In this document: in pieces, positions 34,163 through 43,191 of the stretch | Layout: every line of letters begins with the position of its first letter | How positions within the stretch are numbered: position 1 is the first letter of the stretch | Origin: Reyranella sp. CPCC 100927 | Lineage (GTDB): Bacteria; Pseudomonadota; Alphaproteobacteria; Reyranellales; Reyranellaceae | Assembly: GCF_007859315.1 (NCBI RefSeq) | Contig: NZ_VOHA01000008.1 | Location: 186,001-250,000, forward strand | DNA length: 64,000 nt | Direction: 5' to 3' | The notes under the pieces: generated by a model | Told to the model about the DNA's origin: nothing | Database searches by the model: none | What the model saw: the letters and a program-made list of their open reading frames with translations, nothing else | Program-made: the position numbers and the translations under genes

Positions 34163-35134
34163 ATGTCCGCGCCGCGCCGGGGCAAGCCACTACCCGACAG
34201 CATCACCCGGCGCCTGCGGCTGCCGGTGATCGCGGCGCCCATGCTGCGCGTGTCGGGGCCCGATCTGGTGATCGCCGCCTGCCGCAGCGGGGTGGTGGGG
34301 GCCTTCCCCACCGCCAACGCGCGCACGGCCGAGGAACTCGACCAGTGGCTGGTGCAGATCGAAACCGCGCTGGCCGCGGCGCCGACACCGGCGGCGCCCT
34401 ATTGTCCCAACCTGATCATCCGCCGCCCGAACCTGAAGGACGATCTCGCCTGCCTGGTGCGGCATCGCGTCGAGATGGTGATCACCAGCGTCGGCTCGCC
34501 GGCGGCGGTGGTCGGACCGCTGCACGACATCGGCTGCCAGGTCTTGGCCGACATCGCTTCGCTGCGCCATGCCGAGAAGGCGATCGCATCAGGCGCCGAC
34601 GGCCTGATCCTGCTGACCGCGGGCGCCGGCGGCCAGACCGGCTGGGCCAATCCCTTCGCCTTCGTGCGCGCGGTGCGCGCCATGTTCGATGGCCCCATCG
34701 TGCTGGCCGGCGGCGTCAGCGACGGGCCGTCGCTCTATGCCGCGCGCGTGCTGGGCTGCGACCTCGCCTACATGGGCACGCGCTTCATCGCCACCACCGA
34801 GAGCATGGCGGCGCAGCGCTACAAGGACATGCTGGTGGCCGCGAGCCTCGATGACGTGCTGCTGACCAAGGCGTTCACCGGCCTCGATGCCAGCATGCTG
34901 CGGCCCTCGATCGAGGCGGCTGGCCTCAATCCAGCCAAGCTCGACGAAGAGGTGAGCGTCGAGCGCGCCAAGCAGCAATATGGCGGCGGCACCGGCGACG
35001 CACGGCCCAAGCGCTGGTCCGACATCTGGAGCGCCGGCCACTCGGTATCCGGCGTCGACAGCGTGCTGAACGCCGCGGACCTCGTCGCACGGCTGGTGGG
35101 CGAATACGAGGCGGCGCGGACCGCCGCTCCGTAA
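34163..35134 (+). CDS. Nitronate monooxygenase / 2-nitropropane dioxygenase family protein
   Basis: 323 residues, FMN-binding TIM barrel. VIAAPMLRVSGPDLVIAACR near residue 22, AGAGGQTGWANPFAFVRAVR near 153, LAGGVSDGPSLYAARVLG near 182 and YMGTRFIATTESMAAQRY near 205 are family features. Members oxidise nitronates or act as enoyl reductases. Its position at the end of an acyl-CoA operon could mean a reductase role. It starts two bases after the previous stop. Confidence 0.92.
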   Translation: MSAPRRGKPLPDSITRRLRLPVIAAPMLRVSGPDLVIAACRSGVVGAFPTANARTAEELDQWLVQIETALAAAPTPAAPYCPNLIIRRPNLKDDLACLVRHRVEMVITSVGSPAAVVGPLHDIGCQVLADIASLRHAEKAIASGADGLILLTAGAGGQTGWANPFAFVRAVRAMFDGPIVLAGGVSDGPSLYAARVLGCDLAYMGTRFIATTESMAAQRYKDMLVAASLDDVLLTKAFTGLDASMLRPSIEAAGLNPAKLDEEVSVERAKQQYGGGTGDARPKRWSDIWSAGHSVSGVDSVLNAADLVARLVGEYEAARTAAP

Positions 35135-35139
35135 GAAGG

Positions 35140-35328
35140 TTCACCACAGAGTTCCCGCCGGCGACGCCGACGACAAGGGCGCACGGTCGTATGGACAGAC
35201 GCTGGGAGCGCGCGACTCCGTCGCGCGTCTTCGTCTGGATCAACGCATGACGCGCCACGGAGTGGCGCGCCCCCAGCGTGTGATCGAGCCGCCTTGGCCA
35301 GTTTCCTTTCAGGGCACGGAGAGCGCGG
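35140..35328. repeat. Composite interspersed repeat, copy C
   Basis: TTCACCACAGAGTTCCCGCC comes first, then GACAGACGCTGGGAGCGCG, CTTCGTCTGGATCAACGCAT, CGCGCCACGGAGTGGCGCGC and CCAGCGTGTGATCGAGCCGC, ending GCCAGTTTCCTTTCAGGGC. It begins about five bases after the nitronate monooxygenase stop. Its inner part is inverted relative to copy B. Confidence 0.72.
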
Positions 35329-35344
35329 GTACGAGCGCGCCGTT

Positions 35345-36061
35345 TCAGGCCGGTGCGTTGTTGGTGAGCAGGCGCAGGCGCACGTCGGTCTCGAGGAAAT
35401 TCTCGTCGACGGCCAGCGCGGCGGCAGCCGGGTCCTGGCGCGCGATGGCCTCGATGAGGCCGTCGTGGAAGTGCAGCATGCTGCGCAGCGGGCCCAGCGC
35501 CAGCACCAGGCTGACGTAACTGGCGAAGGATGCTTCGAGCGCGCGATACGCCTCGATATAGAACGCGTTGCCCGAGGCCTGGATGATGGAGAAGTGGAAC
35601 CTGAAATCGAGGCGGGCGAATTCGTCTGAACTGTCGTTCGCGACCGCCACCTGGCAACGATCCCACGCCACGCGGATGTCCTGGAGCTGATCGTCGGTGC
35701 GACGCTCGGCCGCCAGCCGGGCACCGGGCACCTCGAGCGCGCGGCGGAATTCGTACAACTGCCTCAGGCTGGCGGATGTCAGCGGCTGATCGACTTGGCC
35801 GCCCGGCATCCGGCGGTCGACGACGTAGGTGCCCAGCCCGCTGCGCGCCTCGACCAGACCCAGATGTCCCAGGACACGCAGCGCTTCGCGCACCGTTGAC
35901 CGGCCGACGCCGAGCTGGCGTCCCAGTTCCAGTTCCGACGGCAGCTTGGCACCGGGCAGCCACGCTTCTTCGCTGAACATCTGGCGCATGGTCGCGATCA
36001 CCTCGTCGACCAGGGAGGTTCGCGCGATCCGCGGCAGGGATATTTTTTCTTTTGTTGTCAT
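35345..36061 (-). CDS. GntR family regulator, FadR/FCD type
   Basis: 238 residues from MTTKEKISLPRIARTSLVDE; an in-frame ATG 23 codons upstream is possible because no strong ribosome site marks either. The winged helix contains PGAKLPSELELGRQLGVGRS followed by TVREALRVLGHLGLVE. The C-terminal FCD domain has the metal-site pattern with ARLDFRFHFSIIQASGNAFY. Ligands are usually organic acids. It likely controls the neighbouring catabolic genes. Confidence 0.9.
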   Translation of the reverse strand: MTTKEKISLPRIARTSLVDEVIATMRQMFSEEAWLPGAKLPSELELGRQLGVGRSTVREALRVLGHLGLVEARSGLGTYVVDRRMPGGQVDQPLTSASLRQLYEFRRALEVPGARLAAERRTDDQLQDIRVAWDRCQVAVANDSSDEFARLDFRFHFSIIQASGNAFYIEAYRALEASFASYVSLVLALGPLRSMLHFHDGLIEAIARQDPAAAALAVDENFLETDVRLRLLTNNAPA

Positions 36062-36201
36062 ATAGATAGAGATTTCTGGGTCCACCCTCTGTCGCCAACG
36101 CGCGCCTCTCTCCACCCCTATCACATGCATTGGATCCGCCCAAATCCACTCTCAGGCAGTCAGCTTGTCAGACAGCCTGATATCCTCTAGCTTTCGATGA
36201 A

Positions 36202-37680
36202 ATGCAACTGCCCATCCAGATCGACCGAAACTCACCCACACCGCTGCAGGCGCAGCTGACCACCCAGTTGCGGCAGCTGATCCTGGGTGGACAGATCAGG
36301 TCCGGGACGGTCCTGCCCGGCTCGCGCGAGATGGCCGTCAACCTCAGGCTCTCGCGCAACACGGTGCTGCTGTCCTACGACCGACTCACGATCGAGGGAT
36401 TCCTCGAGACGCGGGCTGCCAAAGGCACGTTCGTGAGCCGGCGCCTGGCGCGCGAGCAGGCCGTGCCGCGGACGTCGCCCTGCCCGCCTATCGACACCAC
36501 CCGGGCCTGGGCATCGCGGTCGGTCGAGGTGACGCAGGCCCGGCCTTCGTTCGATTTTTCATTCGGCAACCCGGGCGCCGATGCATTTCCAGCACTCGCC
36601 TGGCGACGCCTGGTCCTGCAGAAACTCGCCCAGACGGGCACGCTGCTGGCGCGTCCCGGCGATCCCTCGGGACTGCCCGAACTGCGGCACGCCATCGCCG
36701 ACCACCTGGGCCCGGCGCGCGGCCTTGCCATCCACGCCGACCAGGTGATCATCGTGAGCGGCGTCCAGGAAGCGCTCAACGTGATCTGCCGGCTGTTCGC
36801 CGTCGGCGGCACATCGGTGGTGATCGAGAATCCCGGCTACCGCCGCGCGTGCGAGGTCTTCGACAGTTATGGCGCACGCCTGCAGCCGGTGCCCGTCGAT
36901 CGCGATGGCCTGGATCCGGTCCTGCTGCCGGAACAGCCCGTCAGCCTCGCCTACGTGACGCCCTCGCACCAGTTCCCCACCGGCGGGACACTGCCGATCG
37001 CGCGTCGCCTGCAGCTGCTGGCGTGGGCCGAGCGCACAGGTGCCTGGATCATCGAGGACGATCACGACAGCGACTTCCGCTACGACAGCCCGCCGGTCGT
37101 GTCGCTCGCCGGGATGGCGCGCACTGACAACGTCATCTACCTGGGCACCTTCTCGAAAGCCATCGGCGGTGGCCTGCGTGTCGGCTACATGATCGTGCCA
37201 TCGCACCTGACACGCGCCGCCATCACCGCCAAGTCGATCTTCAACGGCGGCACCAGTTGGCTCGACCAGGCGGTCCTGGCCGATTTCATCACCGGCGGCG
37301 GCTACGCCAAGCATCTGCGCCGCCTGCAGCGGATGTACAAAGGCCGCCTCGAGGTCTTGCTCGACGCGCTGCGCAGTCACTTCGGTGCTGTCGACCTTCA
37401 CGGCCAGCAGGGCGGCATGCATGTGCTGTGGCGTTTACCGCGCGGCTGGCCCGCCGCCCCGCATGTCGAACACGCCGCCCGCAGCCGGGGGATCGCCGTG
37501 TACGGTTTGCGGAGCGGCATGGCGGTGGAATATGGCGCGAGAACCCACACCGACACGTCGCTGCTGCTGGGCTACGCGTCGATCTCCGAAACCCTGATCC
37601 GCAAGGGGATCGCAAGGCTCGCGGAGATCATCAGCGACTCTCCGGGGAGCGCGGGTGTCCCGCCCGCATTTGGCGCCTAG
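36202..37680 (+). CDS. MocR/PdxR-type regulator (GntR HTH fused to aminotransferase-like domain)
   Basis: 492 residues. Winged HTH at about residues 10-75 (LRQLILGGQIRSGTVLPGSR, LRLSRNTVLLSYDRL), a linker, then a fold-type I aminotransferase domain. The PLP Lys is in YLGTFSKAIGGGLRVGYM near 318. WIIEDDHDSDFRYD near 285 carries the PLP-pyridine Asp. Such proteins regulate PLP synthesis or amine/amino acid catabolism. The last residues SPGSAGVPPAFGA are encoded by a GGGAGCGCGGG repeat arm. No PLP-synthesis genes are adjacent, so the target is unknown. Confidence 0.92.
   Translation: MQLPIQIDRNSPTPLQAQLTTQLRQLILGGQIRSGTVLPGSREMAVNLRLSRNTVLLSYDRLTIEGFLETRAAKGTFVSRRLAREQAVPRTSPCPPIDTTRAWASRSVEVTQARPSFDFSFGNPGADAFPALAWRRLVLQKLAQTGTLLARPGDPSGLPELRHAIADHLGPARGLAIHADQVIIVSGVQEALNVICRLFAVGGTSVVIENPGYRRACEVFDSYGARLQPVPVDRDGLDPVLLPEQPVSLAYVTPSHQFPTGGTLPIARRLQLLAWAERTGAWIIEDDHDSDFRYDSPPVVSLAGMARTDNVIYLGTFSKAIGGGLRVGYMIVPSHLTRAAITAKSIFNGGTSWLDQAVLADFITGGGYAKHLRRLQRMYKGRLEVLLDALRSHFGAVDLHGQQGGMHVLWRLPRGWPAAPHVEHAARSRGIAVYGLRSGMAVEYGARTHTDTSLLLGYASISETLIRKGIARLAEIISDSPGSAGVPPAFGA
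37643..37669. repeat. Single arm of the GGGAGCGCGGGCG repeat within a coding end
   Basis: GGGGAGCGCGGGTGTCCCGC lies in the last codons of the MocR-type gene. No opposite arm follows. Confidence 0.6.
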
Positions 37681-37726
37681 AGCGCGCTTCACGTTTGATA
37701 GAAGCGCAGAGGCCTGGTCGGCCGCC

Positions 37727-37853
37727 GCTGTCATCCTGAGCGAAGCGAAGGATCCTGCGGTGCTGGTATAACCGCTATCGGCACGGATGATCACCAGCGC
37801 CGGCGCTCATTGAGCGATCCACCGCAGGGTCCTTCGCTACGCTCAGGACGACG
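37727..37853. repeat. Inverted repeat, CTGAGCGAAGCGAAGGATC family
   Basis: GCTGTCATCCTGAGCGAAGC with GGATCCTGCGG faces CCGCAGGGTCC with TTCGCTACGCTCAGGACGAC. It fills the gap before the enolase-superfamily gene together with about 110 bases in which I see nothing else. Confidence 0.7.
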
Positions 37854-37963
37854 GAAAAATGCGATCGTAATCGACTTGCGGTACTACGCGATCACGAACG
37901 GCTGGTTCTTTCCGTTGCGCCGTCGGCATTGCATTGCTGGCGGTGCACGCGCGAGAGCCGCCC

Positions 37964-39148
37964 ATGAAGATCACCGACATCAAGGCAACACCGGTCAACA
38001 TTCCGCTGGAGGTGCCTTTCCTTTTCGGCGTCGGCACCTATCCCGGCGACACCAAGGTGGTCATCGAGGTGATGACCGACGAAGGCCTGGTCGGGCTGGG
38101 TGAGGCACCCTCGCCCGATTGCGCCGACGTCATCAACCATCGGCTGGCGTCGATCCTGAAGGGCATGGACCCGTTCGACATCCAGGCCTGCGAGCTCGCC
38201 TGCGTGCCCGACGTGCAGGTGATGCCCAACACCAGCGACAGTTCGGCGTTCCGTGCGTTTGGTGGAATCGAGATCGCACTGTGGGACATCCGCGGCAAAG
38301 CCTGGAACCTGCCGCTCTACATGCTGCTGGGCGGCGCGGTACGCAAACAGATTCCCTTCGCCGAGTATTTCGCGTTCCGCCAGCGCAACGGCACCATCGG
38401 CGGCGAGCGCACCGCGGACGAGATCGCCGCCTACTGCGCGCGCATGAAAGGTGAGCATGGATCGACCTTCTTCGAAGGCAAACTGCAACTGGGCGATCCG
38501 GCGCTGGAGATCCGCTCGGTCAAGGCGATCCGCGACGCGATCGGCGATGACAGCCTGCTGCGCCTGGACGGCAACATGTCGTGGTCGCTGCCGACGGCAC
38601 GCCGAATCCTGGCTGAAATCGCGCCCTACAACGTGCGCAACTACGAGGATCCCGCCGCGACGTTCGAGGACATGGCCAAGCTGCGCCAGCACAGCGCCAT
38701 CTCCTTCTCGACTCACCATGTCGATCTACCCAAGGCCGTGCGCCTGGGCGTACCGGACTTCTTCGTCACCAACCTCGCGGTGCTGGGCGGCATCTCCAAG
38801 GCCCAGCGTTTCGTAGCGGCCTGCGAGCGCATGGGCGTCGGCTTCTGGACGTTCAGCGGTGAGACCGGCATCGGGATTGCCGCCTACCTGCACTTCATCG
38901 CCGCCACGCAATGGATCCGTGAACCGGGCCAATGCATCCTGCATTGGCAGCGCGACGACGTCATCGAGGAAGGACCGTTCAATCCCAAGAACAACATGGT
39001 CGCGGTGCCCGAGGGGCCGGGCCTGGGCGTAACGCTCTCACCGTCCCGGCTGAAGCGCTGCCACGAACGGTTCCTGCAGCAGGGCGCCTACAACTACTTC
39101 CTCGATCCCGATGCACCGCGGCGGCATCGCCGCATGCCACTGGCGTGA
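37964..39148 (+). CDS. Mandelate racemase/muconate lactonizing enzyme family protein
   Basis: 394 residues from MKITDIKATPVNIPLEVPFL, with a GAGAG ribosome site. Enolase-superfamily capping domain, then the barrel with FFEGKLQLGD (Lys near 168), LRLDGNMSWSLPTAR (metal Asp near 193), YEDPAATFEDM (metal Glu near 226) and ISFSTHHVDLP near 245. The H and D in the last segment are candidate acid/base residues. It may be a sugar-acid dehydratase or a racemase/cycloisomerase. The next gene is a binding protein 40 bases downstream, so the two may share a ligand. Confidence 0.88.
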   Translation: MKITDIKATPVNIPLEVPFLFGVGTYPGDTKVVIEVMTDEGLVGLGEAPSPDCADVINHRLASILKGMDPFDIQACELACVPDVQVMPNTSDSSAFRAFGGIEIALWDIRGKAWNLPLYMLLGGAVRKQIPFAEYFAFRQRNGTIGGERTADEIAAYCARMKGEHGSTFFEGKLQLGDPALEIRSVKAIRDAIGDDSLLRLDGNMSWSLPTARRILAEIAPYNVRNYEDPAATFEDMAKLRQHSAISFSTHHVDLPKAVRLGVPDFFVTNLAVLGGISKAQRFVAACERMGVGFWTFSGETGIGIAAYLHFIAATQWIREPGQCILHWQRDDVIEEGPFNPKNNMVAVPEGPGLGVTLSPSRLKRCHERFLQQGAYNYFLDPDAPRRHRRMPLA

Positions 39149-39188
39149 GACGACACGCACAACTGTTCATTCAATGGGGGGAACGACG

Positions 39189-40391
39189 ATGTCAGCCAAA
39201 CCAGGGCGGCGGCGCGCCATTGCGGGCATTCTGGGCCTGCTGATGCCGACGCCGGCCATGGCACAGAAGAAATACGATCCCGGAGCCAGCGACAGCGAGA
39301 TCAGGATCGGCAACATCATGCCCTACAGTGGGCCTGCGTCGGCCTATGGCACGGCCGGGAAGGTCCAGGCCGCGTACCTGAAGATGATCAACGACCATGG
39401 CGGCATCGGCGGGCGCAAGGTGACGTTCATTTCATACGACGATGCGTTCAGCCCGCCCAAGGCCATCGAGCAGACGCGCAAGCTGGTCGAAAGCGACCAG
39501 GTTCTCCTGGTTTTCGCGCCATTGGGCACCGCGTCGAACACCGCCATCCACAAATACCTGAACCAGAAGAAGGTGCCGCAGCTGTTCGCCCTGTCCGGCG
39601 CCGCCAAGTGGGGCGATCCGAAGAATTTTCCGTGGACCATCGGCTGGCAGCCGCCCTATCCGACCGAAAGCCTGCTCTATGCCCACTACATCCTGGAGAC
39701 CAAGCCCAACGGCAAGATCGCGGTCCTCTACCAGAACGACGACTACGGCAAGGAATACGTCAAGGGCCTCCGGGACGGCCTGGGCGCCAAGGCATCGATG
39801 ATCGTGGCCGAGGTCTCCTACGAAGTCACCGATCCGACGGTCGATTCGCAGATCATCTCCTTGAAGTCGTCGGGTGCCGATATCTTCTTCAACGTCGCCA
39901 CGCCGAAGTTCGCCGCGCAGGCCATCAAGCGGATGGCCGAAGTCCAGTGGAAGCCGCTGCACATCCTCAACAACGTGGCGGCCTATGTCGGCACCACCAT
40001 GAAGCCCGCCGGCTTCGAGAATGCGCAGGGCATCATCAGCAGCGCGTTCCTGAAAGATCCCACCGACCCGCAGTGGCGCGACGATCCCGGCATGAAGGAC
40101 TGGAGCGCCTTCATGGACAAGTACTATCCGGAGGGCAACAAGACCGACAGTTCCAATGTCTTCGGCTACATCGCGGCCAAGGTCCTGGTACAGGTGCTGA
40201 CGCAGTGCGGCGATGACCTGACCCGCAGCAACGTCATGGCGCAAGCGGCCAACCTCAAGCATTTTACGGTCGACCAGCTGTTGCCTGGCATCACCGTGAA
40301 CACGTCTCCGACCGATTTCCATCCGCTGGAACAACTGCAGATGATGCGCTTCGAGGGCGAGAAGTGGGTGCTGTTCGGCCCGGTCCGGTGA
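39189..40391 (+). CDS. Branched-chain amino acid-type ABC substrate-binding protein
   Basis: 400 residues, Peripla_BP_6 (LivJ/K) type. Signal segment MSAKPGRRRAIAGILGLLMPTPAMA with AMA cleavage. Mature start SEIRIGNIMPYSGPASAYG, then ISYDDAFSPPKAIEQTRKLV near 95 and IAVLYQNDDYGKEYVKGL near 180. GGGGGGAACG precedes the ATG. No LivHMGF genes are in the window, so the permease is encoded elsewhere. Many such receptors bind aromatic acids. Confidence 0.92.
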   Translation: MSAKPGRRRAIAGILGLLMPTPAMAQKKYDPGASDSEIRIGNIMPYSGPASAYGTAGKVQAAYLKMINDHGGIGGRKVTFISYDDAFSPPKAIEQTRKLVESDQVLLVFAPLGTASNTAIHKYLNQKKVPQLFALSGAAKWGDPKNFPWTIGWQPPYPTESLLYAHYILETKPNGKIAVLYQNDDYGKEYVKGLRDGLGAKASMIVAEVSYEVTDPTVDSQIISLKSSGADIFFNVATPKFAAQAIKRMAEVQWKPLHILNNVAAYVGTTMKPAGFENAQGIISSAFLKDPTDPQWRDDPGMKDWSAFMDKYYPEGNKTDSSNVFGYIAAKVLVQVLTQCGDDLTRSNVMAQAANLKHFTVDQLLPGITVNTSPTDFHPLEQLQMMRFEGEKWVLFGPVR

Positions 40392-40397
40392 GTATGC

Positions 40398-40584
40398 AAC
40401 CCTCTCCGCCCGCGCAGCGGGGGGAGAGGGAGGGGCCCACGCGCAGCGTGGGAGGGTGAGGTGGGCGGTCAAACGCGCGCGGTTTCTCTGGCGAGATCAG
40501 GTTCGTCTTCGACACCCACCTCACCCTCCCATCGCTACCGCGATGGGCCCCTCCCTCTCCCCCCACTGCGTGGGCGGAGAGGGG
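40398..40584. repeat. Composite inverted repeat (CCCTCTCC/GGAGAGGG)
   Basis: CCCTCTCCGCCCGCGCAGCG with GGGAGGGTGAGGTGGG at the left opposes CCCACCTCACCCTCCC and GCGTGGGCGGAGAGGGG at the right. It lies between convergent genes and is built like the elements at 8446 and 13154. Confidence 0.7.
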
Positions 40585-40586
40585 CA

Positions 40587-42140
40587 TCAGTTCACGCCCT
40601 TGCTGCGGCCGGTCCAGTGCGGGGCTCGCAGCTGGGCCTTCTGGATCTTGCCGGCACCCGTCAACGGCAATGGATCCTGGCGGATCTCGACACTGCGCGG
40701 GCACTTGTAGCGCGCCAGTCGCTGGCGACAATGGTCGATGACCTGTTCCGGCTCCAGCTGACAGCCGGGCCGCGGCACGACGACCGCGTGCACCGCCTCG
40801 CCCCAGCGGTCGTCGGGGATGCCGATGACCGCGCATTCGGCCACACCGGCCAAGGTCGATATCGCGCTCTCGGTCTCGGCCGGATATACGTTCTCGCCAC
40901 CGGTGATGATCATGTCCTTGATGCGATCGACGATGAACACGAAGCCTTCGTCGTCCATCCAGGCGGCATCGCCGCTGTGCAGCCAGCCGCCGCGCAAGGC
41001 TTCCGCGGTGGCTTCGGGATTGTTCCAGTATCCCTGCATCACGGTTGGGCTGCGCACAATGAGTTCGCCGACGGTGCCGCGCGGCACCTCGCGATCGTTT
41101 TCGTCGACGATCAGGACCGTGGCCGACAGCGCTGCCTGGCCGCAGGACCGATAGCGGCCGCCGGCAATATGTTCCGGTGCGGTGTAGCGCGCCGGCAGCA
41201 CGGTGCCGATGGGCGACAGCTCCGTCATCCCCCAGCCGGTCATGAACCGGGTGTCCGGCCACAGGTCGAGCGCGCGGCGCAAGATCGCTTCCGGCATCGG
41301 CGCGGCGCCGAACACGATCTGCCGCAGGCGTGATGTGTCATAGCGCGCCACGTCGGGCAGATTCAGCATCAAGGCGATCATGGTCGGCACCAGCATCGTG
41401 TCGGTGACGCCGTGGTCCGCGATCGTGCGCAGGCAGGCCTCGGCATCGAACCGGGGAATGAAGCAGTGGCTGCCACCCAGCATCGTGACCGCGAACGTCC
41501 AGGCACCGTCACCCAAATGAAACATGGGCGCGGCGTGGAGAAACATCGGTGTCGGCTCGAGCCCGATGCTGGGCGCGGCGTTCATGGCATTGATGACCAG
41601 ATTGGCATGGCTCAGCATCACGCCCTTGGCCTTGCCCGTGGTGCCGCCGGTGTAGAAGATGCCCGCGAGATCATCGCCGCTGCGCAGCGCCTGCGCGGCT
41701 GCCGTCTCGGCCGCGATCAAGGCTTCGTAGGCAGCGAGCCCCGCAGGCGGCGCCGTACCGAGATGGACGATCGCGCGCATCGGCGCCAGCACATCACGCA
41801 ACCGATCGAGCATGGGCACGAAAGCATCGTCCACCAGCAGGACGACGGCGCCGCTGTCGCTCAGGATGTAGGCGATTTCCGGCGCTGCGAGGCGCGTGTT
41901 GATGGGCACCGTGACGGCGCCCGCCCACGCGACGGCATAGAAGTGCTCCAGGTAACGATCGCTGTTGAGCGCCAGGATCGCCACCCGATCGCCCGGCGCG
42001 ACGCCGAGCCGGCGCAAGGCGGCAGCAAGGCGCGCCACGCGATCCACCGTCTGCGGCCACGCGCGGGTGCGGCCCTCGAAATGCGTCGACAGGCCGTTCG
42101 GCCGGGTCTGCGCCGCGCGCAGCAGTCCTTGGATCAGCAT
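40587..42140 (-). CDS. AMP-binding acyl-CoA ligase
   Basis: 517 residues. FYTGGTTGKAKGVMLSHANL near 165, TGWGMTELSPIGTVLP near 308, WLHSGDAAWMDDEGFVFIVD near 385 and the Lys in LTGAGKIQKAQLR near 505 define the ANL ligase family. CFIPRFDAEACLRTIADHG fits medium-chain or aromatic acid ligases. It runs in the same direction as the enoyl-CoA hydratase and DapA-family genes, suggesting a catabolic unit interrupted by an inverted repeat. Confidence 0.92.
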   Translation of the reverse strand: MLIQGLLRAAQTRPNGLSTHFEGRTRAWPQTVDRVARLAAALRRLGVAPGDRVAILALNSDRYLEHFYAVAWAGAVTVPINTRLAAPEIAYILSDSGAVVLLVDDAFVPMLDRLRDVLAPMRAIVHLGTAPPAGLAAYEALIAAETAAAQALRSGDDLAGIFYTGGTTGKAKGVMLSHANLVINAMNAAPSIGLEPTPMFLHAAPMFHLGDGAWTFAVTMLGGSHCFIPRFDAEACLRTIADHGVTDTMLVPTMIALMLNLPDVARYDTSRLRQIVFGAAPMPEAILRRALDLWPDTRFMTGWGMTELSPIGTVLPARYTAPEHIAGGRYRSCGQAALSATVLIVDENDREVPRGTVGELIVRSPTVMQGYWNNPEATAEALRGGWLHSGDAAWMDDEGFVFIVDRIKDMIITGGENVYPAETESAISTLAGVAECAVIGIPDDRWGEAVHAVVVPRPGCQLEPEQVIDHCRQRLARYKCPRSVEIRQDPLPLTGAGKIQKAQLRAPHWTGRSKGVN

Positions 42141-42202
42141 GATGGCGCCGATGTCCTTCCTTGGCTGCCGGCCTTGAGCCTGTTTCGCTCGAATGCGATC
42201 AC

Positions 42203-42278
42203 GCTGTCATCCCGAGCGCAGCGAGGGATCTAGTCTAGGCGCCGCCCCTAGATCCCTCGCTACGCTCGGGATGACAGC
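42203..42278. repeat. Inverted repeat, CCGAGCGCAGCGAGGGATC family
   Basis: GCTGTCATCCCGAGCGCAGC...GATCTAG opposes CTAGATC...CTACGCTCGGGATGACAGC with about 14 bases between. The arms are nearly perfect over 31 bases. Confidence 0.8.
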
Positions 42279-42321
42279 AGAGGTCGAGCCATCGCGTGCG
42301 CTCATTCGATCGGAACAGGCT

Positions 42322-43173
42322 TTAAACCGGCACGTCATCGTCAGTCGCGGGACCGGGCGGGACGCCCGTATAGGTCGGCGCACGCTTCTCACGGAAAGAA
42401 GCCTCGCCTTCGACGTTGTCGCGCGAGCGGCGATTGACGACGAAACGGTCGACCTCGTGCGCCAGCGACGTCTCCAGGCTGTTGATCAGGCCAAAGTTCA
42501 GGTTTGCCTTGTTCGTCCCCAGACAGAACGTCGGCATCTGCGCCAGGGATTGCAGGAACGCTTCGGCCTGGGCATCGAAGGCCGCCAGCGGGTGCACGGC
42601 ACTCACCAGGCCGATCTGCAATGCCTCGACCGCATTGCACCGACGGCCGGTCATCAGCAGATCGGTCGCCCGGCCCAGGCCGACGATCCGGGGCAGGAAC
42701 CAACTGGCGCCCGCCATGCTCGGGATGGCGCGCAGGGGCCGCTGATCACCGATCGAGGCATTGTCGGCCGCAATCCGGAAGTCACAGGCAAGCGCAATGT
42801 CGAAGCCGGCGCCGACGCAGTAGCCCTTGATCAGCGCAACGATCGGCTTGCGCAACGCGCGCATGCTGTGGATCAGCACGGCATGGTGCGTGCGCGCGTT
42901 GAAGCGTACCTGCGAGCGCGGTTCGGGGATCTTGTTCATCCGGAACATGTCATCGCCGCTGCTGAAGGCCCGCTCGCCGACTCCGGTGATCGCCACCACC
43001 CGCACCGCGTCAAGGTGTGCTGCCTGCAGGATGCTTTCGGTCAGTCCCTCGATGATGTCGTAGCTCAGTGCGTTCAACGACGGCTCGCGGTCGATCGTGA
43101 GTCGCAGGATGCCGTTGGCGAAGGTTGCGCGCAGATCGACGAGGGTCTGCTCCCAGGGCTTGGTCAGCGCCAT
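42322..43173 (-). CDS. Enoyl-CoA hydratase/isomerase family protein
   Basis: 283 residues. Crotonase features are IDREPSLNALSYDIIEGL, ITGVGERAFSSGDDMFRM near 64 and GYCVGAGFDIALACDFRIA near 115. The usual catalytic glutamates are replaced in SIGDQRPLRAIPSMAGASW, so hydration is doubtful. A ring- or double-bond isomerase or a hydrolase role is possible. The C-terminus SFREKRAPTYTGVP is typical of 2-(1,2-epoxy)-acyl-CoA isomerase relatives. The next gene upstream is DapA-like, 18 bases away. Confidence 0.88.
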   Translation of the reverse strand: MALTKPWEQTLVDLRATFANGILRLTIDREPSLNALSYDIIEGLTESILQAAHLDAVRVVAITGVGERAFSSGDDMFRMNKIPEPRSQVRFNARTHHAVLIHSMRALRKPIVALIKGYCVGAGFDIALACDFRIAADNASIGDQRPLRAIPSMAGASWFLPRIVGLGRATDLLMTGRRCNAVEALQIGLVSAVHPLAAFDAQAEAFLQSLAQMPTFCLGTNKANLNFGLINSLETSLAHEVDRFVVNRRSRDNVEGEASFREKRAPTYTGVPPGPATDDDVPV

Positions 43174-43191
43174 GAACGAAGACTCCGCCGC

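Noticed and set aside
40398..40584. Bidirectional intrinsic terminator between convergent genes
   Set aside because: The hairpins are strong but no T-runs follow, and the same element occurs between co-directional genes.
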